This document shows positions 17,144-25,981 of a stretch of 64,000 bases of DNA, piece after piece (within the stretch, counting starts at the first letter, position 1; each line of letters opens with the position of its first letter). The stretch covers positions 434,001 through 498,000 of the forward strand of contig NZ_JAMBEP010000001.1 of assembly GCF_023374055.1 (NCBI RefSeq), given 5' to 3'. Position numbers and translations under genes: made by a program. The notes below the pieces were generated by a model. The model did no database searches. It had not been told where the DNA came from and was given only the letters and a program-made list of their open reading frames with translations. The stretch comes from Luteimonas galliterrae. GTDB taxonomy: Bacteria > Pseudomonadota > Gammaproteobacteria > Xanthomonadales > Xanthomonadaceae.

Positions 17144-17920
17144 AGCGGCGCCGCCGATCCGGCGGCAGACCAGCAGCACGGTGTCGACGTCGTCGGTGTC
17201 GATCATGCCCGGCGACATCGACAGCGCCGGCTGGGTACCCAGGGCCAGGCGCATGAACACCCGGTTGTACCACCACATGGCGCGTTCGCGCTGGTGGGTC
17301 AGGTACCACATGCCCAGTTTCAGCAGCCGGGTCGATTTGGGTTGCATGCCGTGCGCAGCGCTGCGCTGCAGCGCGAAGCCGTGGCGCGCGAGCAGCGCCA
17401 GCAGAGCCTCGGGTTCGTAACGGCGGCGATGCCCGACGAAATCGTCGAACGCGGTCCACGCCGCCATGTGGATCGGCACCGACAGCAGCAGCGTGGCGCC
17501 GGGCGCGGCGACGCGCGCGAGTTCGGCCATGGCCGCCTCGTCGCCGTCGATGTGCTCGATGATGTCGAACGCGCAGACCAGATCGAAAGCGTCGTCGGCA
17601 TAGGGCAGGGCATCGGCCAGCGCCTGCGTGGCCAGGCCGCCGTGCGCGCCGAGCTGGCGCAGCGCGGGCGCGCTGATGTCGGCGAAGGCGGTGCCGGCGA
17701 TCGGCAGGCGCGGGCGCAGGCCCGGCGCGAGTTCGAGGCGGCGCGGCGCGTTCGCGGCCAGTTCGGCGACCAGCGGCCACGTGTTGAACTGCTGAGGCGG
17801 GATCAGGCGCGCATCGCGCCACAACGCGTCGTAGAAGCTGCGGTTGACCTCGAGCAGGTCGGCTTCGACGGCCGGTATCGGCGCGCTGCGCGCAGGCGCT
17901 TCAGCGGTCGAGATAGGCAC
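17135..17920 (-). CDS. Class I SAM-dependent methyltransferase
   Basis: A 261-residue methyltransferase-like protein. Motif-I is atypical (RRLELAPGLRPRLP, 60-73); the post-I acidic region and motif DAFDLVCAFDIIEHI (109-123) followed by ARVAAPGATLLLSVP are typical of Methyltransf_11. The weak Gly-rich motif-I makes cofactor binding less certain. The start overlaps the 3' end of the upstream lipoprotein gene by 20 bases. Substrate unknown; the WYNRVFMRLAL region near the C-terminus is hydrophobic. Confidence 0.8.
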   Translation of the reverse strand: MPISTAEAPARSAPIPAVEADLLEVNRSFYDALWRDARLIPPQQFNTWPLVAELAANAPRRLELAPGLRPRLPIAGTAFADISAPALRQLGAHGGLATQALADALPYADDAFDLVCAFDIIEHIDGDEAAMAELARVAAPGATLLLSVPIHMAAWTAFDDFVGHRRRYEPEALLALLARHGFALQRSAAHGMQPKSTRLLKLGMWYLTHQRERAMWWYNRVFMRLALGTQPALSMSPGMIDTDDVDTVLLVCRRIGGAASD

Positions 17921-18608
17921 CGCAGCCCTTGTAGGTCTTGTCGCCGACCGTCAGTTCGGCGCTGGTTTCGAAACGTTCGCCGCTCATCGCATCGCTGCAG
18001 GCTTCCTGCTTGGTGCGCAGTATCACGTTGGTTCCATCTTCCATCTGCGCGCCGAAGCCGGGCGTGCTGCTGATGCCATGGCTGCGGGCGATGTCGATCT
18101 TGCGTTCGCCGTAATCCAGCTCCGCATGCAGCGGATACGCATCGCCGGCGCCGATCTCCACCCACCAGCCCGGTTCCTGGCCGACCGCGCGCAGCACGAC
18201 GCCACGGGCGCGGGCGTCTTCCCACGGCGAGACGTGTTCGGTGGTTTCGCAATCGCGCTTCTCTTCGCCGGCCAGGGTCAACATGGCTTGTTCGCCCTTG
18301 TTCCAGAACTCGTTGCCCTTGTCGTCGGCATAGCGCGCGCCGGAAGCGGACTTGGCGACCGGCAGCGCCAATTTGCGACCGGAGAAACCAAGATCGACGC
18401 GTTCCTGTGCGAAGGCGGCCGACACCAGCAATTCGCCGCAACGCCACCGTGTCGTCGGCGCTGCCGGCGGCGGCGGAGCCGGCGGTGTCGGCACCGACGG
18501 CGGCTGCTCGGCCGTCGGCGACGCGGGCTGTACGTCGTGCGGTCCGCACGCCGTCGCCAACAGCGCGAGCGGCAGCGACCAGGCCAGATGCGACGGCGAA
18601 GCTTTCAT
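17901..18608 (-). CDS. MliC-domain lipoprotein with COG3650-like C-terminal domain
   Basis: A 235-residue lipoprotein: hydrophobic signal with lipobox LATAC (Cys21), Pro-rich linker (25-52), then an MliC domain (about 53-125; WRCGELL start, final Cys in KRDCETTE) known to inhibit C-type lysozyme at the cell surface. The C-terminal part (VGQEPGWWVEI, MSGERFETSAELTVGDKTYKGCG) resembles COG3650-type periplasmic domains. ATG at 18608 is chosen because the lipobox follows. It overlaps the methyltransferase gene downstream. Confidence 0.85.
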   Translation of the reverse strand: MKASPSHLAWSLPLALLATACGPHDVQPASPTAEQPPSVPTPPAPPPPAAPTTRWRCGELLVSAAFAQERVDLGFSGRKLALPVAKSASGARYADDKGNEFWNKGEQAMLTLAGEEKRDCETTEHVSPWEDARARGVVLRAVGQEPGWWVEIGAGDAYPLHAELDYGERKIDIARSHGISSTPGFGAQMEDGTNVILRTKQEACSDAMSGERFETSAELTVGDKTYKGCGAYLDR

Positions 18609-18788
18609 GGACCGCTCCGGGGGAAGGCGGGGTCTACAGTATGGCCTCAATCGGAGCGCGCGGCGATCCGCGTCGCCGGTGCGGATCGGCCGAGGCAGCA
18701 TTTGGCTGGACGCGAACTCCGGACTCCAACAACGCTATGTCACCGTTCGACAAATCTAGCCGTCATCCCAGCGAACGCTGGGACCCAT

Positions 18789-18845
18789 CTTGCTCTTGCT
18801 CTTGCTCTTGCTCTCGCGCTTGCCCTTGCCCTTGCCCTTGCCCCT
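18789..18845. repeat. Hexanucleotide tandem array
   Basis: About nine 6-bp units: TTGCTC repeated four to five times, an imperfect unit, then TTGCCC repeated about four times. It sits in an intergenic region directly after a GTCATCCCAGCG palindrome half. Copy number could change by slippage. Confidence 0.85.
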
Positions 18846-18850
18846 AAGCC

Positions 18851-19046
18851 GTCATCCCGGCGAAGGCCGGACTGCGCAGGCAGGATGCCGGAGCGAACAT
18901 CCGCGCAGCGGATGGCCCGAAGGGCATGCCGCAGGAGCGGCATGTCATCCAGGCCCGCGTCCTGGCGGGTGGCGTTGCGACTCGCGCCATGGACAAAGGC
19001 TTCCGGCTGCGCCGGGTCACTTTCTTTGCTGGCCCAAAGAAAGTAA
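18851..19046. repeat. Dispersed intergenic repeat with inverted arms
   Basis: Starts with GTCATCCCGGCGAAGGCCGG and ends around a perfect 10-bp inverted repeat ACTTTCTTTG/CAAAGAAAGT (19019-19028, 19035-19044). This last block resembles intergenic repeats common in Xanthomonadaceae. Only one copy is in the window, so the boundaries are estimates. Confidence 0.4.
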
Positions 19047-19268
19047 CCCAAGAAAGGGCCTGAACTGCGGTGCGATGCGTCGTACCTGAAAGTCTGCCAG
19101 CGGCCTGGCTTTCGTCGCAGGTGACCTTCTTACGCAGGTACTAGATTTTGATTCGTAGCGGATGGGTGACGTGGCTTTTGCGGATGGGCGCTAATAAGGG
19201 CATCCTGGCGAAAACCGGAATCCATGCTGACGTTATGCGAAGGCCGAGGTGGTTCGTTCCGTCGAAAA

Positions 19269-20153
19269 CTAACGCTGCCCTTCGCCGCCTGCACGCGGCG
19301 TCAACAGGCGCAGGCGCACATGCAGGCCGTAATGGTCGGAGGGCCAGACGCCTTCGCTATCGGCGCGATTGAGGATGATCGTCGCCGCAGCCGGCGAGAA
19401 CGCTCCCCGCTGAAGGAAGACGTGATCGATGCGCTTGGGCGCGAAATAGGCGAGATTGAGCGTGCTGTGCGCCTTGGGGTCGGCGTCCGCATCCGGATGG
19501 AGCGCGTCGTAAGCGTCTTCGAATCCGGCGGCCAATGCCTGCAACTCCGGAGCGGAGGAAGCTGCGTTGAAATCGCCGGCCAGGACCGATGGCGCATCCT
19601 TGCGGGTGCGCGCGATAAAGGCGAGCAACCCTTCGACCTGCTCTCTGCGGATCGCGCCGCCGCTATCGGTCCAGTGCAGGTGGGTGTTGTAGATGTTGAC
19701 CGCGCGGCCGCCGACGGCGATGCGCACGTGCAAAGCGGTGCGGGAATCGTCGAGCGGCTCCAGCCGCGTCCAGTCCTGCGCCAGGATCGGATGGCGCGTC
19801 AGTATCGCGTTCCCGTAGCGTCGCGGGCTGTCGGCCGGATCGGTCGAGCTGAAGACGTATTCGTATCCGAGCGCATCCGCCAACGTCTTCGCCTGGTTGG
19901 GCAGCCTTTCGTGGCCGATGACTTCCTGCAGCGCGATCGCATCCGGCCGCAGCCGCTTGAGTTCGGCGAGGATCGCCGGCAGGCGCTTGGGCCATTGCGC
20001 TTTGTCGTGATACAGGTTCAGGGTGACCAGCGATATCTCGGGATCGGGTTTTTTCTCACGATTGGTTTCGTGCGCAACCGCATTCATCGGTAGCGGGGTC
20101 AGGGCCAACGCCAGCAGATAAAGCGCCATGCGTATGGCAATGCTCGCTCGCAT
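19269..20153 (-). CDS. Secreted endonuclease/exonuclease/phosphatase-family protein
   Basis: A 294-residue EEP-superfamily hydrolase with an N-terminal signal peptide (IRMALYLLALALTPLPMNAVA, split across residues 7-27). Active-site blocks are in order: VTLNLYHD (about 43), ALQEVIGHE (about 75), NTHLHWTD (about 157), GDFNAASS (about 195) and SDHYGLHV near the C-terminus. These supply the metal-binding Glu and catalytic Asp/His. Substrate may be nucleic acid, phosphoinositide or sphingolipid; the sequence does not decide. An alternative start is residue 9 (20129). Confidence 0.87.
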   Translation of the reverse strand: MRASIAIRMALYLLALALTPLPMNAVAHETNREKKPDPEISLVTLNLYHDKAQWPKRLPAILAELKRLRPDAIALQEVIGHERLPNQAKTLADALGYEYVFSSTDPADSPRRYGNAILTRHPILAQDWTRLEPLDDSRTALHVRIAVGGRAVNIYNTHLHWTDSGGAIRREQVEGLLAFIARTRKDAPSVLAGDFNAASSAPELQALAAGFEDAYDALHPDADADPKAHSTLNLAYFAPKRIDHVFLQRGAFSPAAATIILNRADSEGVWPSDHYGLHVRLRLLTPRAGGEGQR

Positions 20154-20322
20154 TTCCGGATCCTGTGAGGCCTTGCCAGGATTGTAGCTTCGCAGATTTG
20201 TCTGAATAGGGCGTGGCGTTTACATCCGCAGATGTTCACTACGGCCTTCGGCCTTCGCAGTCCCGCTTTCGCGTGAATAACGGCCTTTAAGAGCATCGCC
20301 GTCTCAGCATTACGCGCATGAA

Positions 20323-20362
20323 GCCCACTCCCGCTTGCGGGAGAGGGTTGGGTGAGGGCGCG
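20323..20362. repeat. CTCCCGC-GCGGGAG palindromic repeat
   Basis: Stem ACTCCCGCTTGCGGGAG followed by AGGGTTGGGTGAGGGCGCG. Third repeat family of the window, also at 21517-21558, inside the ~215-bp elements, and as diverged forms at 28110, 37321 and 44685. Confidence 0.8.
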
Positions 20363-20399
20363 TGATACATGGCGCCGAGTATGGCGCAAGGCGGATCGT

Positions 20400-21479
20400 T
20401 CAGCGTGGAGGGGTTCGCGGTGCATCGGCGAGGAAGGAAACGATTTCCGCCAATAGCGCATCGCGGCCGTGCTCAGGCCGGTCGAGATGGACCATATGCG
20501 TGGCGTCCGGCAGATCCAAGCGCTTCACGCCCGCGCTGCGCACGGCATCGCGCGCCAGCGTCTCCGCGTCCTCGGGCCGGCTCCAGAAGTCGCGATCCGA
20601 ACGGACGATCAGGATCCGCGCCGTGATCGACGAGGCATCGAACAGGCGCCGCCCCGTCGCCTGATAGAAGCTGTCTTCCATCGCGCCCATCGGCGCGCGG
20701 AAGACGGGCGGGTCCTGTCGCTTCGAGGCCGGATCGCTGGTCAGCGCGGCGGATGCATAGGCTTGGGCAATCGCCGGATCGCGCCACGACGCCTTGTCCT
20801 CGACGGGAATGGAGCGGTCCCATACGCCGAACAACGACGATGCGGGATATTCCGCGTAACCGCCGATGTCCGGATTCAGCCGCTCGGGATGCTCCGGATC
20901 GCTGACCGAAGAACCGCGGCCCAGCATCGCATGCTCGAACGAACCGCCATAAAGGGCGTTGAGCGTGATCAGGCGATCGACGTTTTCCGGACGCAGCGAT
21001 GCGTAATAAGCCGCCCACATGCCGCCGGTGGCCCAGCCCAGCAGCGCGACCGGTTCGCGCTTGTCGCCGCGTACCGCACCGACCACGGCGTCGATGTCGC
21101 GCACCACTTCGTAGGCGCGCGACAGCGGACGCGATTCGGAGGCGGGCCTGTCCATCGCGGCCGGCCGTTGCGAGCCGCCGTAGCCGCGCGCGTCCATCAC
21201 GTAGACCTTGCGGCCGGTGCGCCGGGCCAGGTCGGCCGCGAGCGAGCCGTTCGCGACCGGGAGATCGAAGGAGCCGATGCCGGAGACGCGGGCGCCATGG
21301 ATCATGATCAGCGGGGCCGGGTCCGGTTTGGCCCCGCTTGCTGCGAGTTCGCGGACGTGCAGGCGGATGCCGTCGGAGGTGGTGACGTGGAAGTCGCGTC
21401 GTTCGATATCGGCGGCCGATGCGTTCGGCCAAGCCATGCCGGCCAGTAGCAAGGAGGCAAGGATCGGGACGAGTTTCAT
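20400..21479 (-). CDS. Secreted alpha/beta hydrolase lacking the nucleophile Ser
   Basis: A 359-residue periplasmic or secreted alpha/beta-hydrolase-fold protein with signal peptide (VPILASLLLAGMAWPNASA). The oxyanion loop MIHGARV (59-65), an acid candidate RSDRDFW (Asp295/Asp297) and a His candidate THMVHLD (His328/His331) are present. The nucleophile elbow reads GWATGG (148-153), placing Ala150 where G-x-S-x-G has Ser, so classical esterase chemistry appears lost. It may be a binding protein or use another residue. The downstream edge (20400) abuts a repeat-containing spacer. Confidence 0.85.
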   Translation of the reverse strand: MKLVPILASLLLAGMAWPNASAADIERRDFHVTTSDGIRLHVRELAASGAKPDPAPLIMIHGARVSGIGSFDLPVANGSLAADLARRTGRKVYVMDARGYGGSQRPAAMDRPASESRPLSRAYEVVRDIDAVVGAVRGDKREPVALLGWATGGMWAAYYASLRPENVDRLITLNALYGGSFEHAMLGRGSSVSDPEHPERLNPDIGGYAEYPASSLFGVWDRSIPVEDKASWRDPAIAQAYASAALTSDPASKRQDPPVFRAPMGAMEDSFYQATGRRLFDASSITARILIVRSDRDFWSRPEDAETLARDAVRSAGVKRLDLPDATHMVHLDRPEHGRDALLAEIVSFLADAPRTPPR

Positions 21480-21516
21480 AATCGGACCTCGGAATGTCGC
21501 GGCAGATGGCCATGCC

Positions 21517-21558
21517 GCGCGCCCTCACCCAACCCTCTCCCGCAAGCGGGAGAGGGCT
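21517..21558. repeat. CTCCCGC-GCGGGAG palindromic repeat
   Basis: Reverse-oriented copy: CGCGCCCTCACCCAACCC followed by the stem CTCTCCCGCAAGCGGGAGAG. It lies between the carboxypeptidase and alpha/beta hydrolase genes. Confidence 0.8.
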
Positions 21559-21570
21559 TAACGCGGAAGC

Positions 21571-23352
21571 TCAGTCTTTGGGTACGGCGGCGACGCGCAG
21601 CACCGGATACAGGTTGTAGCGCTGGTCCCACGACGAATGCAGGCGTGCGAAGAATTCCAGTCGCGCCTGCGGGTCGCGGGCGAAAGCCAGGTCGTTCTTC
21701 AGGCGCAGTTCGAACTGTTCCTTCAGCTTGGCGTCCTTGGCCAGCATCTCGCGCGCCACGTCTTCGGCGACGTAGGCTTCCATGTATTCCTTGCGCTCGA
21801 AGTCGTTGTTGAACTCGCCCCATTGCACGTAGGCGTCCGGGGCCATCGGTTCCAGCAGGCCCATCGCCAGCCGCGCCTTGGATTGCGCTATCGGCACGAA
21901 CAGGCTGCCGGCGGGGATGTCGGCGGTTTCGGCCTTCCATTCGCCCTGCAGGGTCAGGCGCTGGTGGCCTTCGACCGAACCGGCGGCGAACTTGGTCTGG
22001 CTGGCGCGGAAGGCCTCGACCTTGGTCTTGGCGATGGGCTCGCCCAGCGTGCGGAACTCGACGCCGTGCACTTTGAGCTTGCCGGCCACCGATGCGGCAT
22101 AGGCCGCAGGCACGATGTAGCCGCCTTTGGGCGCTACCACGGCGGTGCTGGGCAGGACTTCGTCGCGCAGCGGCAGCTTCCACACCTGCGGCTTGGTCTC
22201 GTCGTAATGCGTCATCAGCGCGCCGGAGATGTCCGACGGCGTGCGCGTGTATTCGTAGCCGCGGAAATCGACGGTGCGGACCTTGTCGCTGGCCGCGTAG
22301 TCCAGCGGCACCAGCTTGCCGCCGAGCTTTTCGGCGCGGGCGTCGGCCGCATGGGCGAGTTTCAGCCACTGGGCGCCTTCGCGGGCAGTGAGTTCGAGCA
22401 CGTCGACGACGGTATTGCGGGTGATCCGCACGCGGGTCGGGTAATCCTTCCACGAATGCGTTTCCACCAGCATGCCGTAGCGGTTGCGCAGCTGGAAATA
22501 GCCGTGCGAGAAGCGCGGCGTGGGTACGCCGTCGACGAAACCGGACGTGGGCACGTCGTTCTCGACGAAGGACGGATAGAAAGGCAGCGGCAGCGAGCCC
22601 TGCCCGGCCAGCATCGAGATGGTGCCGTCGCGCAGCGCCTTGCCGGCCTTGCGCATTTCGGCGTCGCCGGAATTCACCGGTTCGACCTGGATCGAGATGT
22701 CGTGCTCGAACTTGGCGCCGTCGGTCACGTGCAGATCGACCATCGCGATCGGGTCCCAGCGCTGCACCAGCGCCAGCATCGCCTGCATTTCCGGCGCATC
22801 GGCCTTCATGTAGTCGCGGTTGAGGTTGTAGTTCTGCGCGGTGGTGCGCCAGCCCATTTCCTCAGGGCCGCGCTGGTTGGGGCGGTTCCAACGGCCGAAG
22901 CGTTCGTGACCATCGACGTTGAACACCGGCACGAAGAGCAGCACGGTTTTCTCCAGCGCGCCGGGCGCGGCCTCGCCGTCCAGCGCCTGGCGCAAGGCCA
23001 GGAAGCCCGCGTCCTTGCCGTCGATCTCGCCGGCGTGGATGCCGCCTTGCACCAGCAGCACCGGCAGCCGGCGTTCGTGCGCGGCCTCGGGCGTCAGCGC
23101 GCCGCTGCGCGAGACGACCAGCGCCTTCATCGGCCGGCCTTCGGGCGTGGTGCCGAAATCGATGCATCGCACCGCATCCGGATAACGCTGCGCGAAGGCC
23201 GCGCATAGCGCGATGACTTCGTCGTAGCGGCCGGTCTTGATGAAGCCGCTGCGCTCGGACAGGGTAGTCAGCGCCGGATCCGCCGCGAACGCCGGCGTGG
23301 CGGCCGCGGTCAGCAGGGCGAGAAGGCAGGACAGTCTTGGCATCGGTCGCAT
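21571..23352 (-). CDS. Secreted M14-family zinc carboxypeptidase
   Basis: A 593-residue exported metallocarboxypeptidase. Signal peptide at residues 4-23 (PRLSCLLALLTAAATPAFA). Zinc ligands His106 and Glu109 in GGIHAGEIDGKD and His208 in MVDLHVTD match the M14 HxxE...H pattern; NRPNQRG and NYNLNRD are conserved substrate-binding segments, and MLVETHSW likely holds the catalytic Glu. The C-terminal ~250 residues are a large extension of unknown fold. A second start at 23343 (MPRLSC) is equally plausible. It precedes the inactive-looking alpha/beta hydrolase on the same strand. Confidence 0.9.
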   Translation of the reverse strand: MRPMPRLSCLLALLTAAATPAFAADPALTTLSERSGFIKTGRYDEVIALCAAFAQRYPDAVRCIDFGTTPEGRPMKALVVSRSGALTPEAAHERRLPVLLVQGGIHAGEIDGKDAGFLALRQALDGEAAPGALEKTVLLFVPVFNVDGHERFGRWNRPNQRGPEEMGWRTTAQNYNLNRDYMKADAPEMQAMLALVQRWDPIAMVDLHVTDGAKFEHDISIQVEPVNSGDAEMRKAGKALRDGTISMLAGQGSLPLPFYPSFVENDVPTSGFVDGVPTPRFSHGYFQLRNRYGMLVETHSWKDYPTRVRITRNTVVDVLELTAREGAQWLKLAHAADARAEKLGGKLVPLDYAASDKVRTVDFRGYEYTRTPSDISGALMTHYDETKPQVWKLPLRDEVLPSTAVVAPKGGYIVPAAYAASVAGKLKVHGVEFRTLGEPIAKTKVEAFRASQTKFAAGSVEGHQRLTLQGEWKAETADIPAGSLFVPIAQSKARLAMGLLEPMAPDAYVQWGEFNNDFERKEYMEAYVAEDVAREMLAKDAKLKEQFELRLKNDLAFARDPQARLEFFARLHSSWDQRYNLYPVLRVAAVPKD

Positions 23353-23682
23353 CCCCAGGAAGAAGCGGCCGATCTTAGCGGACGCGGCGCTTGCGTGCGG
23401 CTGCCGGAGGTCATCTGCTGACAGCGCATTGACAGTAGCGGTGGATTGGCCCGGTGCGCATCCCGCTAAATGGCTCCAGTGCGGGTGGCGAGTCCGTTTC
23501 TGCTCTTCGTAGGAGCGGCTTCAGCCGCGAGCTTTTCCGATCAGAACGCGGCGATGCACGTGAAAAGCTCGCGGCTGAAGCCGCTCCTACGAAGAGCAGG
23601 CAACGCGGCTCGCCTTCGGTTCGCCTTTTTCCAGGGGAGAACGTCGCGCATAATTGCCGCTCATCGATTACGGGGCTCGATC
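23353..23682. other. 330-bp spacer between divergent genes
   Basis: Upstream region of the M14 gene (minus) and the GST gene (plus). Apart from the REP doublet at 23509-23590 and a possible -10 (CATAAT at 23649-23654) before the GST gene, nothing is recognised. Confidence 0.5.
23509..23590. repeat. REP doublet (GTAG family), copy 4
   Basis: Two inverted GTAGGAG arms with the GCGGC-TTCA-GCCGC hairpin and a 34-bp spacer, in the spacer between divergent genes. Confidence 0.9.
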
Positions 23683-24315
23683 TTGCACACCCTTTACTAC
23701 GCGCCCGGTTCGGCCAGCATGGTCGTGCATTGGCTGCTGCTCGAGCTCGATGCGCCGCATCAGCTGCGCTTGGTCGACACCTCGGCCGGCGAGCAGAAAC
23801 GTCCGGAATACCTGGCGTTGAACCCCAACGGCGTGGTGCCGACATTGCTGGTCGACGGCGAACCCGCCTTCGAGGCCGCGGCCCTGCTGATGGATCTGGC
23901 CGATCGCCACCCCGGAGCCGGTTTCGCGCCGGCGCACGGCACGCGCGAGCGCCGGCAGTTGTACCAATGGATGTTCAACCTGGCCAATATGGTGCAGCCG
24001 CTGTTCCGGCAGTGGTGGTACCCGGCCGAACCCGCGGGCGCAGATCGCGCCGACGACGTGCGCAAGCACGTGCAGGTTCGGATCGAGGCGCAATGGGACC
24101 GCATCGAAGCGCACCTGGCCGCGCGCGGTCCGTACCTGCTCGGCGCCTCGACGACCGTCGCCGATTTTTACCTGACCATGCTGATGCGATGGTCGCGCAA
24201 CATGCCCCGGCCCGCGACGCAGTGGCCGCACCTGGCCGCTTTGGCGCAGCGGATGAAGGCCCGGCCCGCATTCGCGACGCTGTATGAACGCGAAGGCCTG
24301 ACCGAGTGGGCCTGA
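23683..24315 (+). CDS. Glutathione S-transferase family protein
   Basis: A 210-residue GST. The N-domain contains TLYYAPGSASMVVHWLLLE, the NPNGVVPTLL cis-Pro loop (46-55) and FEAAALLMDLADRHP (70-84), the last matching the E/S-A-I-L motif that contacts glutathione. The helical C-domain ends in RMKARPAF. TTG at 23683 is taken as start because it begins directly at the thioredoxin-fold strand. Unrelated in sequence to the GST at 13765. Confidence 0.88.
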   Translation: MHTLYYAPGSASMVVHWLLLELDAPHQLRLVDTSAGEQKRPEYLALNPNGVVPTLLVDGEPAFEAAALLMDLADRHPGAGFAPAHGTRERRQLYQWMFNLANMVQPLFRQWWYPAEPAGADRADDVRKHVQVRIEAQWDRIEAHLAARGPYLLGASTTVADFYLTMLMRWSRNMPRPATQWPHLAALAQRMKARPAFATLYEREGLTEWA

Positions 24316-24388
24316 CCTGCACGAGCCACGCCCGCCGCCGATAGGCTAGGCTTGTCCCGATGACCGCCGCAGGAACCGGAACCGCCCG

Positions 24389-25981
24389 ATGACGACCATC
24401 GCCGAGCAGGCGCAGCCCAAGCACACGCCGCTGCCGCGGCAGATCCCCTACATCATCGGCAACGAGGCCTGCGAGCGCTTCAGCTTCTATGGCATGCGCA
24501 ACATCCTGGTGCAGTTCCTGGCCAGCAGCGTGCTGCTGGCCTATCTGCCCGAAGCGGACCGTCAGGGCGCGGCCAAGGACGTCTTCCACACCTTCGTCAT
24601 CGGCGTGTATTTCTTCCCGCTGCTCGGCGGCTGGCTGGCCGACCGCTTTTTCGGCAAGTACAACACGGTTCTCTGGTTCTCCCTGATCTACTGCGCAGGC
24701 CACGCCTGCCTGGCGATGTTCGAGGACAACCGCAGCGGCTTCTATACCGGCCTGTTCCTGATCGCGCTGGGGTCGGGCGGCATAAAGCCGCTGGTGGTTT
24801 CGTTTTGCGGCGACCAATTCGACCAGAGCAACAAGCACCGCGCCAAGGTCGTGTTCGACGCGTTCTATTGGACGATCAACTTCGGTTCTTTCTTCGCCTC
24901 GCTGCTGATGCCGCTGTTCCTGCGCGAGCTGGGGCCGGCGATCGCGTTCGGCATCCCCGGCGCGTTGATGTTCGTCGCGACCGTCATCTTCTGGGCGGGC
25001 CGCCGCAAATACATCCGCGTGCCGCCGGCGACTTCGGATCCGCATTCGTTCCTGCACGTGGCGCGCACCGCGCTGTTGACGCGCGAGCCCGGGCAGGCCA
25101 GGCCGGGATTGGCGATGGCGGCGTTCGGCGGCGCGCTGGCGGTAGGCGCCTTCTTCCTGATTCCGAAACTGGGCTTCGTGATCTGCGCCTGCATGGCCTT
25201 GGGATTGATCATCGCGTTCGGCGGCATCGGCACTTCGATGCAACTGGAACGCGCACGCGGCGCGCATCCGCCCGCAGCGGTGGACGGCGTGCGTTCGGTG
25301 CTGCGCATCCTGATCATCTTCGCGCTGACCACGCCGTTCTGGTCGCTGTTCGACCAGAAGGCATCGACTTGGGTGCTGCAGGGCAACCAGATGGCCATTC
25401 CGCACGATCTGTGGTGGTGGCCGAGCTTCCTGGTGAAGGACGCTGCGCAGATGCAGGCGCTGAACCCGGCGCTGGTGATGCTGCTGATCCCGTTCAACAA
25501 CCTGGTGCTGTACCCGGCGCTGAAGCGAATGGGCTTCGAACCCACGGCGCTGCGCAAGATGGGTGCCGGCATCGCGTTCTCGGGCGTGGCCTGGATCTTC
25601 GCCGGCATCATCCAGCTGGCGATCGACGGCGGCGATCCTGTATCCCTGGCCTGGCAGATGCTGCCGTACGCGCTGCTGACCTTCGGCGAGGTGCTGGTAT
25701 CGGCGACCGCGCTGGAGTTCGCCTATAGCCAGGCCACCGCGTCGATGAAGGGCGTGATCATGGCGTTCTGGTACCTGGCCAGCACCTTCGGCAGCCTGTG
25801 GGTGCTGCTGACCAACGCCGGCGTCCGCAACGAGGCGGTGATGTCGCATATCGCCGGCACCGGACTCAGCGAGAACGCGTTCCTGATGTTCTTCTTCGCA
25901 GGCTTCGCTTTCGTCGCCGCGCTGGCGTTCGCGCTGTATGCGCGGCGTTATCCCATGCAAGACAACTACCGGGCCGCCTGA
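24389..25981 (+). CDS. POT-family proton-coupled peptide transporter
   Basis: A 530-residue inner-membrane major-facilitator protein of the POT/PTR family that imports di- and tripeptides with protons. NEACERFSFYG (26-36) is the ExxERFxYYG proton-coupling signature on helix 1. The PTR2-like GSGGIKPLVVSFCGDQFDQ block (about 130-148) and FWSLFDQKASTW (about 315) are conserved. About 12-14 membrane helices. The stop overlaps the rhomboid start by one base, so the two are probably co-transcribed. Confidence 0.94.
   Translation: MTTIAEQAQPKHTPLPRQIPYIIGNEACERFSFYGMRNILVQFLASSVLLAYLPEADRQGAAKDVFHTFVIGVYFFPLLGGWLADRFFGKYNTVLWFSLIYCAGHACLAMFEDNRSGFYTGLFLIALGSGGIKPLVVSFCGDQFDQSNKHRAKVVFDAFYWTINFGSFFASLLMPLFLRELGPAIAFGIPGALMFVATVIFWAGRRKYIRVPPATSDPHSFLHVARTALLTREPGQARPGLAMAAFGGALAVGAFFLIPKLGFVICACMALGLIIAFGGIGTSMQLERARGAHPPAAVDGVRSVLRILIIFALTTPFWSLFDQKASTWVLQGNQMAIPHDLWWWPSFLVKDAAQMQALNPALVMLLIPFNNLVLYPALKRMGFEPTALRKMGAGIAFSGVAWIFAGIIQLAIDGGDPVSLAWQMLPYALLTFGEVLVSATALEFAYSQATASMKGVIMAFWYLASTFGSLWVLLTNAGVRNEAVMSHIAGTGLSENAFLMFFFAGFAFVAALAFALYARRYPMQDNYRAA

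Larger units (their letters stand above)
18609..19268. other. 660-bp gene-free, repeat-rich region
   Basis: No convincing gene. It holds the probable promoter of the lipoprotein gene near 18609, a half GTCATCCCAGCG palindrome (18762-18787), a hexanucleotide array (18789-18845), a GTCATCCCGGCG-type repeat and a perfect inverted repeat at 19019-19044. Plus-frame ORFs through the array encode Leu/Pro low-complexity strings and are rejected. The 19050-19268 stretch shows nothing recognisable. Confidence 0.6.

Noticed and set aside
18740-19051. ORFs in both directions through the hexanucleotide array (Leu/Pro or Ala/Arg runs)
   Set aside because: They are translations of the tandem repeat, with no ribosome-binding site or conserved domain.
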